A stretch of DNA of 64,000 nucleotides from Frankia sp. QA3 (lineage in GTDB: Bacteria; Actinomycetota; Actinomycetes; Frankiales; Frankiaceae): contig NZ_CM001489.1 of the NCBI RefSeq assembly GCF_000262465.1, positions 1,559,234 to 1,623,233 on the forward strand. The letters are read 5' to 3'. This document shows positions 33,342 through 42,021 of this stretch, piece after piece. How positions within the stretch are numbered: position 1 is the first letter of the stretch; each line of letters starts with the position of its first letter. Below the pieces are notes generated by a model. The model was not told where the DNA came from. It was given only the letters and a program-made list of their open reading frames with translations, and searched no databases. Both the position numbers and the translations under genes were made by a program.

Positions 33342-34298
33342 TCAGAAGACCGGGGTGCCGCGCTCGCGGGTGATGGTGGCGAGGGTGGCGGGCTTGCCGG
33401 AGGGGCCTGCCGTGGTCACCCGGTACAGGGAGACCGTGCGGCCGCGGTGGACGAGCTCGGCGGTGGCGGTCACCTCGGCGGCGAGGTCGGCCGGGCGCAG
33501 GTAGTTCACCCGGATCGCCGTCGTGCGCTCCGGCACCGCCGGGTCGGCGAGCGCCTCGACGGCGAGTTCGGCGGCGCAGAACAGCACCCCGCCGTGCACC
33601 GTGCCGCCGCCGTTCTCGAACGCCGGGTTGGCGGGCAGCAGGAACCGGCCGAGGTCGCCGGCGCGCTCGGGAGCGGCGATGGCCCGGCCGCCGGTCTCGC
33701 CGGCGGCCAGGGTCTCCAGCAGCGAGTGGTGCGCGGCGGGCGCCAGCATCTGCGGCTCCTCGCCAAAGAACGCGTCGCTGGCACCGGGGATGCTGACGAA
33801 GCGGCAGCGGCCGATGCCGACGACGACCAGCCGGCCGTCGTCGTCGCGGACCTCGCAGCGGGCCGTCCCGCCGACGGGGTCCAGCCCGAGCAGCTCGGCG
33901 TGCGCCGTCAGCTGGCTGCCGGACCACGGCGGCGGGATGACGACGTCGACGGCGAGCTCGGCGGTGACCGAGTGGGAGTTCTCCGGCCGGGCGTCGTAGA
34001 CCTCCATCCCGATCGTGGAGTCCACCAGGACGCCGAGCGAGCCGACCGTCGCCGCGCCGCCGGGCCCGTCGAGCCACGGGCCGAGGCGCATCGTGATGCG
34101 CATGCCGCGCTCGTCGCGGGTCACCTCGCTGAGCCGGAAGCGGCTTTCGGCGAACTCCCGGGCCCGTCCGGACTGCCCGACCGGCGGGGCATCTCCGACC
34201 GGCAGGGCATCTCCGACCGGCGCGGGTTCGGCGCGGGCCGCCGGGACGAGGCCGCCCGCGGACGCGCCGGCGGGCAGGGAGGTTCCGGTCTCGGTCAT
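33342..34298 (-). CDS. Double hot-dog (PaaI-like) acyl-CoA thioesterase
   Basis: 318 aa from ATG at 34298. Two hot-dog repeats are visible: GGAATVGSLGVLVDSTIGMEVYD-like in the first half and FENGGGTVHGGVLFCAAELA in the second, the HGG segment being the usual thioesterase signature. The N-terminus contains an in-frame minirepeat (PVGDALPVGDAPPVG). It follows an acyl-CoA dehydrogenase by 7 bp on the same strand and probably releases CoA from intermediates of that pathway. Confidence 0.82.
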   Translation of the reverse strand: MTETGTSLPAGASAGGLVPAARAEPAPVGDALPVGDAPPVGQSGRAREFAESRFRLSEVTRDERGMRITMRLGPWLDGPGGAATVGSLGVLVDSTIGMEVYDARPENSHSVTAELAVDVVIPPPWSGSQLTAHAELLGLDPVGGTARCEVRDDDGRLVVVGIGRCRFVSIPGASDAFFGEEPQMLAPAAHHSLLETLAAGETGGRAIAAPERAGDLGRFLLPANPAFENGGGTVHGGVLFCAAELAVEALADPAVPERTTAIRVNYLRPADLAAEVTATAELVHRGRTVSLYRVTTAGPSGKPATLATITRERGTPVF

Positions 34299-34305
34299 GC
34301 GCGCG

Positions 34306-35505
34306 TCACCGCAGCAGCTCGCGGGCAATGATCATCTTCTGGACCTCGGAGGCGCCCTCGCCGAGGCGCTTGACCCGCAGGTCGCGAAACCAGCGCTCCA
34401 GCGGCATCTCCTTGGACAGGCCCAGCGCGCCGAACATCTGCACGCAGCGGTCCAGCACCCGGTAGGCGGCCTCGGTGCCGTACATCTTGCACACCGAGGC
34501 GTCGACCTTCACGTCCTTGCCGAGGTCGGCGTTCCAGGCCGCCTGGTACATCAGCAGCCGGGCGGCGCGCAGCTCGACCTCGCTGTCGGCGATCATCCAC
34601 TGGATGCCCTGCTTGTCGGCCAGCCGCGAGCCGAAGACCTCGCGCTGCTTGACCCAGTCGATCGCCATCTCCAGGGCGAGCTGCGCGATGCCGATCGGGC
34701 CCGCGGCGTAGGCGATGCGCCCGGAGACCAGGAACTGCGAGGCCAGGTTGAAGCCCTGGCCCTCCTCGCCGATCCGGTTGGCGACCGGGATCCGGACGTT
34801 GTCGAAGTGCAGCTCGTACGGCGCGTAGGAGGTCATCACGTCGATCGGGAACTTGGTCAGCCCCTCGACGTCGTTGGGCAGGATGAAGCAGCTGATCCCG
34901 TCGCGGCGGCCCGGCTCGCCGGTGCGCGCGTAGAGCACGCCCCAGGCCGCGGAACCGGCGTGGGTCGTCCACATCTTGGTGCCGTTGATGACGTAGTGGT
35001 CGCCGTCGCGCTCGGCGCGGCAGCGGATCGCCCGCGCCGGGTCGGAGCCGCCCGACGGTTCGCTGATCGCGGTGAACGCCCGGCCCGCCTTACCCTCGAT
35101 GATGGGGCGGGCGTACGTCTCGAACTGTTCCTTGGTCGCGGAGAACAGCACCGTCGGCGGATTGCCGCCGAACGCCCCGCAGGCCGGGAAGAAGGCGCCC
35201 ATCCGGCACTTCGCCGCCTCTTCGGCGATGACGACCTGGCCGAGCACGCTCAGCCCCGCGCCGCCGAACTCCGCCGGCGTCTGCAGCGCCCACAGGTCCG
35301 CCGCGCGGGCCTTGGCCTGCAGTGGCTTCAGCAGCTCGGGCGGCAGGCCGGCCGCGTCGTGGGGGAGAGTGTCCTCCAGCGGGCGGACCTCGGTCTCCAT
35401 GAAGCGGCGCACCGTGTCGGCGAGCATCCGGAACTCGTCCGGGAGCTCCCAGGCACCGGTGGGGAAGGTGTCGGAGCCGCTGGACGGCGCAGCCGTTACG
35501 GACAT
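34306..35505 (-). CDS. Acyl-CoA dehydrogenase
   Basis: A 399-aa flavoprotein of standard length. FAITSEPSGGSDPAR-like (here FTAISEPSGGSDPAR) and WTTHAGSAAWGVLYAR are the FAD/substrate signatures of the family. The C-terminal domain has YGTEAAYRVLDRCVQMFGALG and LGEGASEVQKMIIAREL, including the Glu of the EGASE motif. It introduces a 2,3 double bond into an acyl-CoA. It lies between an alpha-methylacyl-CoA racemase-like gene and a thioesterase gene, all minus strand, indicating degradation of a methyl-branched acyl-CoA. Confidence 0.95.
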   Translation of the reverse strand: MSVTAAPSSGSDTFPTGAWELPDEFRMLADTVRRFMETEVRPLEDTLPHDAAGLPPELLKPLQAKARAADLWALQTPAEFGGAGLSVLGQVVIAEEAAKCRMGAFFPACGAFGGNPPTVLFSATKEQFETYARPIIEGKAGRAFTAISEPSGGSDPARAIRCRAERDGDHYVINGTKMWTTHAGSAAWGVLYARTGEPGRRDGISCFILPNDVEGLTKFPIDVMTSYAPYELHFDNVRIPVANRIGEEGQGFNLASQFLVSGRIAYAAGPIGIAQLALEMAIDWVKQREVFGSRLADKQGIQWMIADSEVELRAARLLMYQAAWNADLGKDVKVDASVCKMYGTEAAYRVLDRCVQMFGALGLSKEMPLERWFRDLRVKRLGEGASEVQKMIIARELLR

Positions 35506-35563
35506 GGCGCCTCCTTCGTTGTGTGGTCGGTGTCGGGATCGAGGGCGGTGGTGCGGCCGGCGA

Positions 35564-36670
35564 TCAGGTCCACCCGGCCAGGACCTCGGCGACGGTGACC
35601 GCGGTGCGCGGCGGGACCCGCGGCGCGGCGGGGACGCTGCGCGAGAACCGCGGCGCGGGGGCGGGCTGCGTCACGCCGGCCACGTCGACCAGGATCTCCC
35701 GGGCGGCCATGTGCGGGTGCGCGGCGGCCTCGTCGAAGTCCAGCACCGGAGTGACGCAGGCGTCGAGGGGGTCGAACACGGCCGCCCACTCGTCGCGGGT
35801 GCGCCCGGCGAAGGCCTTCGTGAACGCCTCGCGCAGCTCGGGCCAGCGTGCCCGGTCGTCCTGGCCGGGCAGCGCGGCCGGGTCGAGGCCGAGGCCGGTG
35901 ACGAAGGTGGCGTAGAAGCGGGGTTCGAGCGCGCCGACGGCCATGTAGCGGCCGTCGGCGGTGGCGTAGACGTCGTAGAACGGCGCGCCGGTGTCGAGGC
36001 GGTTGGAGCCGCGCTCGTCGTTCCAGCGGCCCCGCCCGCGCAGCCCCCACACCATGTGCGCGAGCAGGCTCGCGCCGTCGACGATGGCCGCGTCGATGAC
36101 CTGGCCGCGCCCGGAGCGCTCCCGCTCGACCAGCGCGGCGAGGATGCCCATCACCAGGTAGGTGGAGCCGCCGCCGAAGTCGCCGACCAGGTTCAGCGGC
36201 GCCACCGGCGGCTCACCGGCCCGCCCGATCGCGTGCAGCACGCCGGTGATCGACAGGTAGTTGATGTCGTGGCCGACCCGGTCCGCCAGCGGTCCGTGCT
36301 GGCCCCAGCCGGTCATCCGCCCGTAGACCAGCCGCGGGTTGCGCCGCGCGCAGTCGTCCGGGCCGAGGCCCAGGCGCTCGGTGACGCCGGGGCGGAAGCC
36401 CTCGATCAGCACGTCGGCGCTGGCGATCAGGTCCAGCACGCCGTCGCGGGCGGCGGGATCGCCCAGGTCGGCCTCGACGAGGCGCCGCCCGCGCTGCACC
36501 GGCTCGGCGGGCACCCCCGGCGCCGGCACCGCGCCGGGGCGGGCCACCCGGACCACGTCCGCGCCCAGGTCGCCGAGCATCATCGCCGCGTGCGGGCCGG
36601 GGCCGATCCCGGCGAGCTCGACGACCCGGATGCCGGCGAGTGGACCCGCGGCGCTCGTCGGTTCGGGCAA
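35564..36670 (-). CDS. Family III CoA-transferase, alpha-methylacyl-CoA racemase-like
   Basis: 368 aa from TTG at 36670, chosen because GGAGGAGGG lies just upstream and the protein then begins next to the conserved [23 protein letters not shown]. The racemase residues His and Asp appear as [14 protein letters not shown] and LVGDFGGGS, the pattern of Mcr/AMACR rather than of oxalate or carnitine CoA-transferases. It would epimerise the 2-methyl centre of a branched acyl-CoA so that the S-specific dehydrogenase encoded downstream can act. A partial TGAC dyad (36779-36792) lies about 110 bp upstream. Confidence 0.9.
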   Translation of the reverse strand: MPEPTSAAGPLAGIRVVELAGIGPGPHAAMMLGDLGADVVRVARPGAVPAPGVPAEPVQRGRRLVEADLGDPAARDGVLDLIASADVLIEGFRPGVTERLGLGPDDCARRNPRLVYGRMTGWGQHGPLADRVGHDINYLSITGVLHAIGRAGEPPVAPLNLVGDFGGGSTYLVMGILAALVERERSGRGQVIDAAIVDGASLLAHMVWGLRGRGRWNDERGSNRLDTGAPFYDVYATADGRYMAVGALEPRFYATFVTGLGLDPAALPGQDDRARWPELREAFTKAFAGRTRDEWAAVFDPLDACVTPVLDFDEAAAHPHMAAREILVDVAGVTQPAPAPRFSRSVPAAPRVPPRTAVTVAEVLAGWT

Positions 36671-36979
36671 CGCCGTCCCTCCTCCTGGTTCCCGCCCGCG
36701 CGCCTGGCGCCGGACGGGATCGTCGCGCCGGCCTTCGCCGGGCAGGTCAATGTTCAGAGGAGCTCGGCGGAGCTCATCTGACACTCTGTTTATAGCATCG
36801 GCTGCCTTCCGCAGGCATTTTATGATCTTCAATGGGTCGTGGTTCTGGCACCGTCGTCGGACGCGGCATGTCCGGCGCCGTCGCCCCCGTGACGCTTGCC
36901 GTTGCTCACCTCGATCGCGGGCGCCGCCGGCTGCGCCGTCCTCGTCTGCGACGATCGCGGGTTCCTGCGCGGGTTCGGG
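36671..36979. other. Intergenic, promoter side of the racemase gene
   Basis: No gene recognised. On the minus strand aacagagtgtcagatg (36776-36791) resembles the GTCAGAT-containing elements found upstream of other catabolic genes in this window, although the dyad partner is poor. Confidence 0.4.
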
Positions 36980-37612
36980 TTACCGCTCGTGCCAGGCCCG
37001 GTCGAACAGGGCGGCGTAGGCCTCCGCCGGCTGCGAACCGGCGAGGGAGTGCCGACCGTCGACGAGGACGAACGGGACGCTGGTCACCCCGCGTTGCGTC
37101 GCCTCGTGCTCGTCGGCGCGAACGGCAAGGAGGTAGTCGTCGCCGTCGAGAACCCGGCGTGCCTCCGGCGCGGCCAGGCCGGCCTCGACCGCCACGGCGA
37201 CCAGTGTCACCGGTTCGAAGATCGGTCGGTCCTCGGCGAAGTGAGCGTGGTAGAGCGCCGTGAGCACAGGGAGCTGCCGGCCGCGCTCCCGGGCGAGGTG
37301 CACCAGGCGGTGGGCGTCGAGGGTGTTGCCGTGCCGCCGGTCGCGGACGAAGGCCAGCCCCTGTGCGTGCGCGGCGGCGGCGACACGGTCCTCGACGGCG
37401 CGCGCGTCGTCGAGAGAGCCGCCGAAGTGCTCCGCGATCGTCGCCAGGACCCGGCCCCTCTCGCCCTTGGGGCTGTCCGGCTTCAGCTCCCGTGAGCGGT
37501 ACACCACCTCGACCTCGTCGCGGTGCTTCCACCCGGCGAGGGCCTGCTCGACCCGGGCCTTCCCGATGTAGCACCAGGGGCAGACGATGTCGGTCCAGAT
37601 GTCGATGCGCAT
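36980..37612 (-). CDS. DsbA-family thiol oxidoreductase (FrnE/2-hydroxychromene isomerase-like)
   Basis: A 210-aa thioredoxin-fold protein beginning RIDIWTDIVCPWCYIGK, with the redox pair C-P-W-C near residues 11-14 and the cis-proline segment GVTSVPFVLVDG. This is the cytoplasmic FrnE-like DsbA group, linked to polyketide and aromatic metabolism and to oxidative stress; no signal peptide is present. It is transcribed alone, with a 17-18 bp repeat downstream. Confidence 0.92.
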   Translation of the reverse strand: MRIDIWTDIVCPWCYIGKARVEQALAGWKHRDEVEVVYRSRELKPDSPKGERGRVLATIAEHFGGSLDDARAVEDRVAAAAHAQGLAFVRDRRHGNTLDAHRLVHLARERGRQLPVLTALYHAHFAEDRPIFEPVTLVAVAVEAGLAAPEARRVLDGDDYLLAVRADEHEATQRGVTSVPFVLVDGRHSLAGSQPAEAYAALFDRAWHER

Positions 37613-37650
37613 GCTGTACGGCTCCGTACTGTGCGGGCAGGGGGTTTCTG

Positions 37651-37720
37651 GGATGACAGAGCTGACTGGAATGACAGAGCTGACTGGGATGACGGAGCTG
37701 ACTGGATGACGGAGGTGACC
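37651..37720. repeat. Tandem repeat, 17-18-bp unit, four imperfect copies
   Basis: Units of ggatgacagagctgact and variants lie between the DsbA-like gene and the luciferase-like gene. Confidence 0.8.
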
Positions 37721-37724
37721 GACG

Positions 37725-38747
37725 TCAGCGGGAGGCCAGCGCGGGAATAACCTCGCTGCCGATCAGCTCGATCGACTCGGCGAGCAGCGGCCAGGGCAGA
37801 CCACCGAGATCGAGCTGGAGAAAATGCAGATCGTGACCGAGGGTCTCCCGCATCTCGCTGAGGCGATCGACGATCTCGGCCGGGCTGCCACACAGTGCGA
37901 GCCCGGTCGGCCCGGTGAGCTCCTCCCACGGCGGCAGGTTGACTTCCCGCGACGAACGACCGCGGTTCGACTGGAAGTAGTTGCTGTGGTAGGGCCGCCA
38001 ACGGCGCTTCGCGTCCTGGGACCGGCGGGCGACATGCGCGTGGCTGGTGGTCGCGACCAGCGCCCGGGAGAGGTCCTGGCCGGCGTCGGCCGCCGCCCGG
38101 CGGTAGACCTCCAGCAGGCCGGCGTAGTGCGACGGCGTTTGGAAGAGCCCACCGAACATGACCGACAGCCCGCGTTCGCCGGCGAACACGAGGGACCGCT
38201 CGCTGCCGGACACCCCGAGCCACACGGGGAAGGGGTCCTGGAGGGGACGCGGTCTGGTCGTGACGCCGACGAGCGGGCCGCGATGGTCGCCGCTCCACGT
38301 GACATCGGTTTCGCGTAGCAACCGGAGCAGAAGGTCGATCTTCTCGTAGTAGACCTCGTCGACGAGGTCCTTGTCCGGGCCAAAAATCTCCAGCGGCTCC
38401 GGGTAGATCCCCTTGCCGACGACGATGTCGGCGCGGCCGTTCGAGATGTGGTCGAGCGTCGCGAAGTCCTCCGCGAGCAGGACCGGGTCGCGGCTGGGCA
38501 GCAGCGTCAGGCCCGAGCGAAGGCGGATCCGTTCGGTGCGGGCGGCGACGGCGCTCAGCAGCACGGTCGGCGTGGTCCCGAGGTAGCTCGGCGAGTGGTG
38601 CTCTCCCGTGGCGAACGCCGCGAACCCGACCTCGTCGGCCAGGCTCGCGGACCGAAGGATCTCGTGGATTCGTTGCTGTTCCGAGATCGGTACACCCGTG
38701 GTTGGGTCGGGATTGAGCTCACCCAAAGTAAGCAATCCGACGTCCAT
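37725..38747 (-). CDS. Luciferase-like (LLM) flavin monooxygenase
   Basis: A 340-aa bacterial luciferase-fold protein starting MDVGLLTLGELNPDP, with ATGEHHSPSYLGTTP, LRSGLTLLPSRDPVLLAEDFATLDHIS and GVSGSERSLVFAGERG. This resembles the FMN-dependent two-component monooxygenases. It is divergent from a sulfonate/nitrate/taurine-type ABC transporter, so attack on a transported organosulfur or similar small molecule, with C-S or C-C bond oxidation, is plausible. No flavin reductase gene is adjacent. Confidence 0.88.
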   Translation of the reverse strand: MDVGLLTLGELNPDPTTGVPISEQQRIHEILRSASLADEVGFAAFATGEHHSPSYLGTTPTVLLSAVAARTERIRLRSGLTLLPSRDPVLLAEDFATLDHISNGRADIVVGKGIYPEPLEIFGPDKDLVDEVYYEKIDLLLRLLRETDVTWSGDHRGPLVGVTTRPRPLQDPFPVWLGVSGSERSLVFAGERGLSVMFGGLFQTPSHYAGLLEVYRRAAADAGQDLSRALVATTSHAHVARRSQDAKRRWRPYHSNYFQSNRGRSSREVNLPPWEELTGPTGLALCGSPAEIVDRLSEMRETLGHDLHFLQLDLGGLPWPLLAESIELIGSEVIPALASR

Positions 38748-38829
38748 GTACGTAACCTTTCAGCCACACTGCGTCCTGCTATGGTCGCGGATCGGCCCTG
38801 ATGGGACGGATGTCTGGATCTTGATATCT

Positions 38830-38900
38830 GCCACTATGCAGCAGACGGAACCGTATAGTGGCAAAGTGCACTTGACAAGTCGATATGGTCGACTTAGGCT
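38830..38900 (+). promoter_or_regulatory. Promoter and operator candidates for the ABC transporter operon
   Basis: TTGACA (38872-38877) and TAGGCT (38895-38900) are separated by 17 bp, a sigma-70-like layout. A perfect inverted repeat aagtcga-tatgg-tcgactt (38877-38895) fills the spacer, and a second one, gccactat...atagtggc (38830-38862), lies upstream. They sit in the divergent gap between the luciferase-like and transporter genes; the IclR protein encoded at 43326 is the natural candidate to bind them. The rest of 38748-39179 holds no gene. Confidence 0.5.
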
Positions 38901-39179
38901 CCGGCCTGCAAAAACGTATATTTTAGGTGATTCGATCACGATCCGTGGAGTGCCCGCAATGCTGCTCTGTCGTTGACCGTCCCGGCGGGCCCCGACGATG
39001 GTCGAGGTGCTCGCGGGCTCGGCCCGCCGATGGCGCGACCTCAGTGGTGGGGCGAGCCCATGGAGCACCCGCTGTTACAGGTGCTCCGTCCCTGTCGCGT
39101 CCGGCCCGGTGCGCGTGCATGACGCGCCGCACTCGCGGCCGATGACATCTCCAGTCGATGACACAGAGGAAATCCGATC

Positions 39180-40256
39180 GTGAAACGTAGACGTCGTCCG
39201 ACAATCGTGGCCGCGCTCGTCGCCGCCCTCGCGCTCACCGTCGCGGCCTGCGGGGGTGGCAGTAGTGACTCGAACCCGTCGGGGGGCACGGCGAGCGCCG
39301 CCGCCAGCACGTCGTCGGACGGCTCGGCGCTGCCGCCGATTCCGGCTGGAACGACCTTGAAGGTCGAGGACATCGGCTCGAAGATGTGGCAGATCCTGCT
39401 GGCGGGGGCGGGTCTCGACAAGGATCTGCCCTACAAGATCGAGTGGTCGCTCAACGCGGGCGGCAACGCCCAGGCGTTGCAGCTCATCCAGGCCGGCGCC
39501 CTCGATGTGACCTTCGGCAGCGCCGCTCCGATCGCCGACCAGCTCGCCACCGTGCCGGCTGCCGGCTCCACCGTGGTCAGCGGGTGGGACGCGCAGGCCG
39601 CGGCCGTCTGGATCGTCGCCAGCCCCAGGTCCGGGATCAAGGACCTGCGCGGCCTCAAGGGCAGGAAGGTCGCCGTTACCAGGGCCAACGTCCTGGAGGC
39701 CCACCTCGGGAAGGCGCTCAAGGAGGTCGGCCTCACCCTGGACGACGTCGAGCTGGTGAACCTGCCGCCGACGCAGTACATCCCCGCCGTCTCCAGCGGC
39801 CAGGTGGACGCGACGATCCTGCCCGCGCAGTTGTTCACCGCCTACCGGGCGGCGAACCCGAACGCGGTCGTGCTACGGGACGGCAAGGGCCTGGGTACCG
39901 ACCAGAACTACGTGGTCGCCAGCAAGCCGGCCCTCGCCGACCCGGCGAAGTCCGCCGCGATCGCCGACCTCGTCGTCCGGTTGGCGCGGGGATGGGAGTG
40001 GCGCAACGCCCACCGTGACGCCTACGTCGAGACCTACTACGTCAAGGGGCAGCGCACCACCAAGGCGGACGGCGAATTCCTGGACGGCGTCACGGGCACC
40101 CAGCACGCGGTCGTGTTCACCCCCGAACTGATCAAGAAGGAGCAGGAGTACGCAGACTTCTACCTCGGTCTGCGTGACACTCCCGCGAAGGCCGATCTGA
40201 CGCCGGCCTTCGACAGCCGCTTCAACGCGTTCGTGGCCGCGGTGCCCCGATCGTGA
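39180..40256 (+). CDS. ABC transporter substrate-binding lipoprotein (SsuA/NMT1-like)
   Basis: 358 aa from GTG after AGAGGAAAT. A basic N-terminus and hydrophobic stretch end in the lipobox TVAACG (LTVAAC), so it is a lipoprotein. The mature part (GGNAQALQLIQAGALDVTFGS, DLRGLKGRKVAVTRANVLEAHL) matches the aliphatic sulfonate/nitrate/thiamine-precursor binding family. It delivers its ligand to the permease and ATPase encoded next; its stop overlaps the permease GTG (GTGA). The ligand is probably a small sulfonate or similar anion, inferred only from family and from the neighbouring monooxygenase. Confidence 0.92.
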   Translation: MKRRRRPTIVAALVAALALTVAACGGGSSDSNPSGGTASAAASTSSDGSALPPIPAGTTLKVEDIGSKMWQILLAGAGLDKDLPYKIEWSLNAGGNAQALQLIQAGALDVTFGSAAPIADQLATVPAAGSTVVSGWDAQAAAVWIVASPRSGIKDLRGLKGRKVAVTRANVLEAHLGKALKEVGLTLDDVELVNLPPTQYIPAVSSGQVDATILPAQLFTAYRAANPNAVVLRDGKGLGTDQNYVVASKPALADPAKSAAIADLVVRLARGWEWRNAHRDAYVETYYVKGQRTTKADGEFLDGVTGTQHAVVFTPELIKKEQEYADFYLGLRDTPAKADLTPAFDSRFNAFVAAVPRS

Positions 40257-41095
40257 CAGTGCTGTCCGACAGCGTGGCCCGGACCGACCTCGTCGAGGTC
40301 GGTCCGGGTTCGCGCCCGCAACGTCGCCGCGGGCCGGCGGTTCCCCGCGTCCTGCTGCGCCTGGCGGGGCCGCTGGTCATCCTGCTGGGCTGGCAGGTGG
40401 CCGAGTGGCTCGGCTGGGTGGACGCCGACCTCGTCCCCGGGCCGGTCGAGGTCACTCGGACCGGCTGGGAGATGATCGAAAGAGGCGATCTCGGGGCCGG
40501 GATCTGGGCGTCGTTGATCCGGGTACTGTGGGGACTTGCCGTCGGGACCGTGCTGGCGGTGATCGCCGCCGTGCTGTCTGGTCTCACCCGGATCGGCGAC
40601 CATGTCGTGGACTCGGCGATCCAGGTGCTGCGGGCGGTCCCCGTCATCGCGCTCACCCCACTGCTCATCATCTGGCTCGGCGTCGGCGAGGAACCCAAAC
40701 GGGTGATCGTCGCGATCGCCACGTTCTTCCCGATCTACCTCAACACCCACGCCGGGATCCGGGGAGTCGACCACGGCCTCGTCGAGATGTGGCGGGTCTT
40801 CGGTGGCGGCCGAGCGCGGTTCCTGCGCGAGATCGTTCTTCCCGGCGCCCTTCCCGGCTTTCTCGTCGGCCTGCGCTACTCCCTGGCCGTGAGCTGGCTG
40901 GTTCTCGTGTTCGCCGAGCAGATCAACACCAATGATGGCCTCGGGGCGCTGCTGAATCGCAGCTTCACGACCTACAAGCCCGGCGAGACGATGGCTGTCA
41001 TCGTTGTCTACGGGATTCTCGGGCTGGCCTCCGACGGAATTGTCCGACTCCTCGAAAGGAGGCTGCTGGCATGGCGGCGCGGGATACAGGTCTGA
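40253..41095 (+). CDS. ABC transporter permease (SsuC-like)
   Basis: A 280-aa inner-membrane protein with about six hydrophobic helices starting near residue 34 (LLRLAGPLVILLGW). The BPD-transporter EAA loop is visible as FGGGRARFLREIVLPGALPGFLVGLR. It starts at a GTG overlapping the binding-protein stop and overlaps the ATPase gene by 25 bp, so the three subunits are coupled. Confidence 0.93.
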   Translation: MTVLSDSVARTDLVEVGPGSRPQRRRGPAVPRVLLRLAGPLVILLGWQVAEWLGWVDADLVPGPVEVTRTGWEMIERGDLGAGIWASLIRVLWGLAVGTVLAVIAAVLSGLTRIGDHVVDSAIQVLRAVPVIALTPLLIIWLGVGEEPKRVIVAIATFFPIYLNTHAGIRGVDHGLVEMWRVFGGGRARFLREIVLPGALPGFLVGLRYSLAVSWLVLVFAEQINTNDGLGALLNRSFTTYKPGETMAVIVVYGILGLASDGIVRLLERRLLAWRRGIQV

Positions 41096-41949
41096 CCGCG
41101 ACCGAACCGGCGTCCGGGCACCTCGGGTCGGTGTCCCGACCGCAGGGGCCGGTGTCCGAACAGCAGGGACCGGTGTCCGAACAGCACGGACCGGTGTCCG
41201 AACAGCAGGGATCCGTCGTCGTCGCCCGTGGCGTGCGACGCTCCTTCGACGGCCGTTCGGTCCTGCGTGACCTCGACTTCGACCTGCGGGCCGGGGAGTT
41301 CGTGGCCCTCGTCGGCCGCAGCGGTTCGGGCAAGAGCACATTCCTGCGGGCGCTGGCCGGCCTCGACGGCGGTGTCGAAGGATCCCTGCTGGTGCCCCAA
41401 CGGCGTTCGGTGGTCTTCCAGGAACCTCGGCTGATCCCCTGGCGTCGAGTGATCGACAACGTGAAGGTCGGGCAGCGGGGCGCGGGCGCTCGGCAGGCCG
41501 CCCAGCAGGCGTTGGCCGAGGTGGGGCTGCAGGCCCACGCCGGGGCGTGGCCGCGCACGCTGTCGGGGGGTGAGGCGCAGCGCGTCGCGCTGGCGCGGGC
41601 CATGATGCGAGCGCCTCAGCTTCTGCTGCTCGACGAGCCGTTCGGGGCGCTGGACGCGCTGACCCGGATCCGCATGCACGTGTTGCTGCGGGACCTGTGG
41701 CAGCGACATTCCCCGGCCGTGGTCCTCGTCACCCATGATGTGGACGAGGCCATCCTGCTGGCCGACCGGGTGCTGGTCCTCACCGACGGCTCGTTCGCGC
41801 AGGAGGTCGTCATCGAGTTGCCGGCGCCCCGCCGCCGCTCGGACCCCGCGTTCATGGCGCTGCGATCGGCCCTGCTGGCTCGCCTGGGCGTCGAGGACGA
41901 CGCGCCGGCGCCGGCCCAGCCGGCCGACGTCCCCGGCGGATCAGGCTGA
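41071..41949 (+). CDS. ABC transporter ATPase (SsuB-like) with repeat-bearing N-terminus
   Basis: A 292-aa ATPase. Walker A is GRSGSGKST, the signature LSGGEAQRVA, Walker B LLLLDEPFGALD and the H-loop LVTHDVDEA. The Q-loop VVFQEPRLIPW is typical of SsuB/TauB/NrtD-type importers. The first 48 residues are an extension containing three GPVSEQ repeats from a 21-bp minisatellite, absent from normal family members and probably disordered. The start is the ATG that overlaps the permease gene; a start after the repeats is not supported by a ribosome-binding site. Confidence 0.93.
   Translation: MAARDTGLTATEPASGHLGSVSRPQGPVSEQQGPVSEQHGPVSEQQGSVVVARGVRRSFDGRSVLRDLDFDLRAGEFVALVGRSGSGKSTFLRALAGLDGGVEGSLLVPQRRSVVFQEPRLIPWRRVIDNVKVGQRGAGARQAAQQALAEVGLQAHAGAWPRTLSGGEAQRVALARAMMRAPQLLLLDEPFGALDALTRIRMHVLLRDLWQRHSPAVVLVTHDVDEAILLADRVLVLTDGSFAQEVVIELPAPRRRSDPAFMALRSALLARLGVEDDAPAPAQPADVPGGSG
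41143..41211. repeat. In-frame 21-bp tandem repeat encoding GPVSEQ(Q/H)
   Basis: About three copies of cagcagggaccggtgtccgaa at the 5' end of the ATPase gene. The length is divisible by three, so the frame is preserved. Confidence 0.85.
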
Positions 41950-42021
41950 CCGTTCATCCGGCTCCCACCTCTCGAATCCCACGTCTCGAGCACCGTGCCC
42001 GAGTCCGAACCGGAGGTCTCC

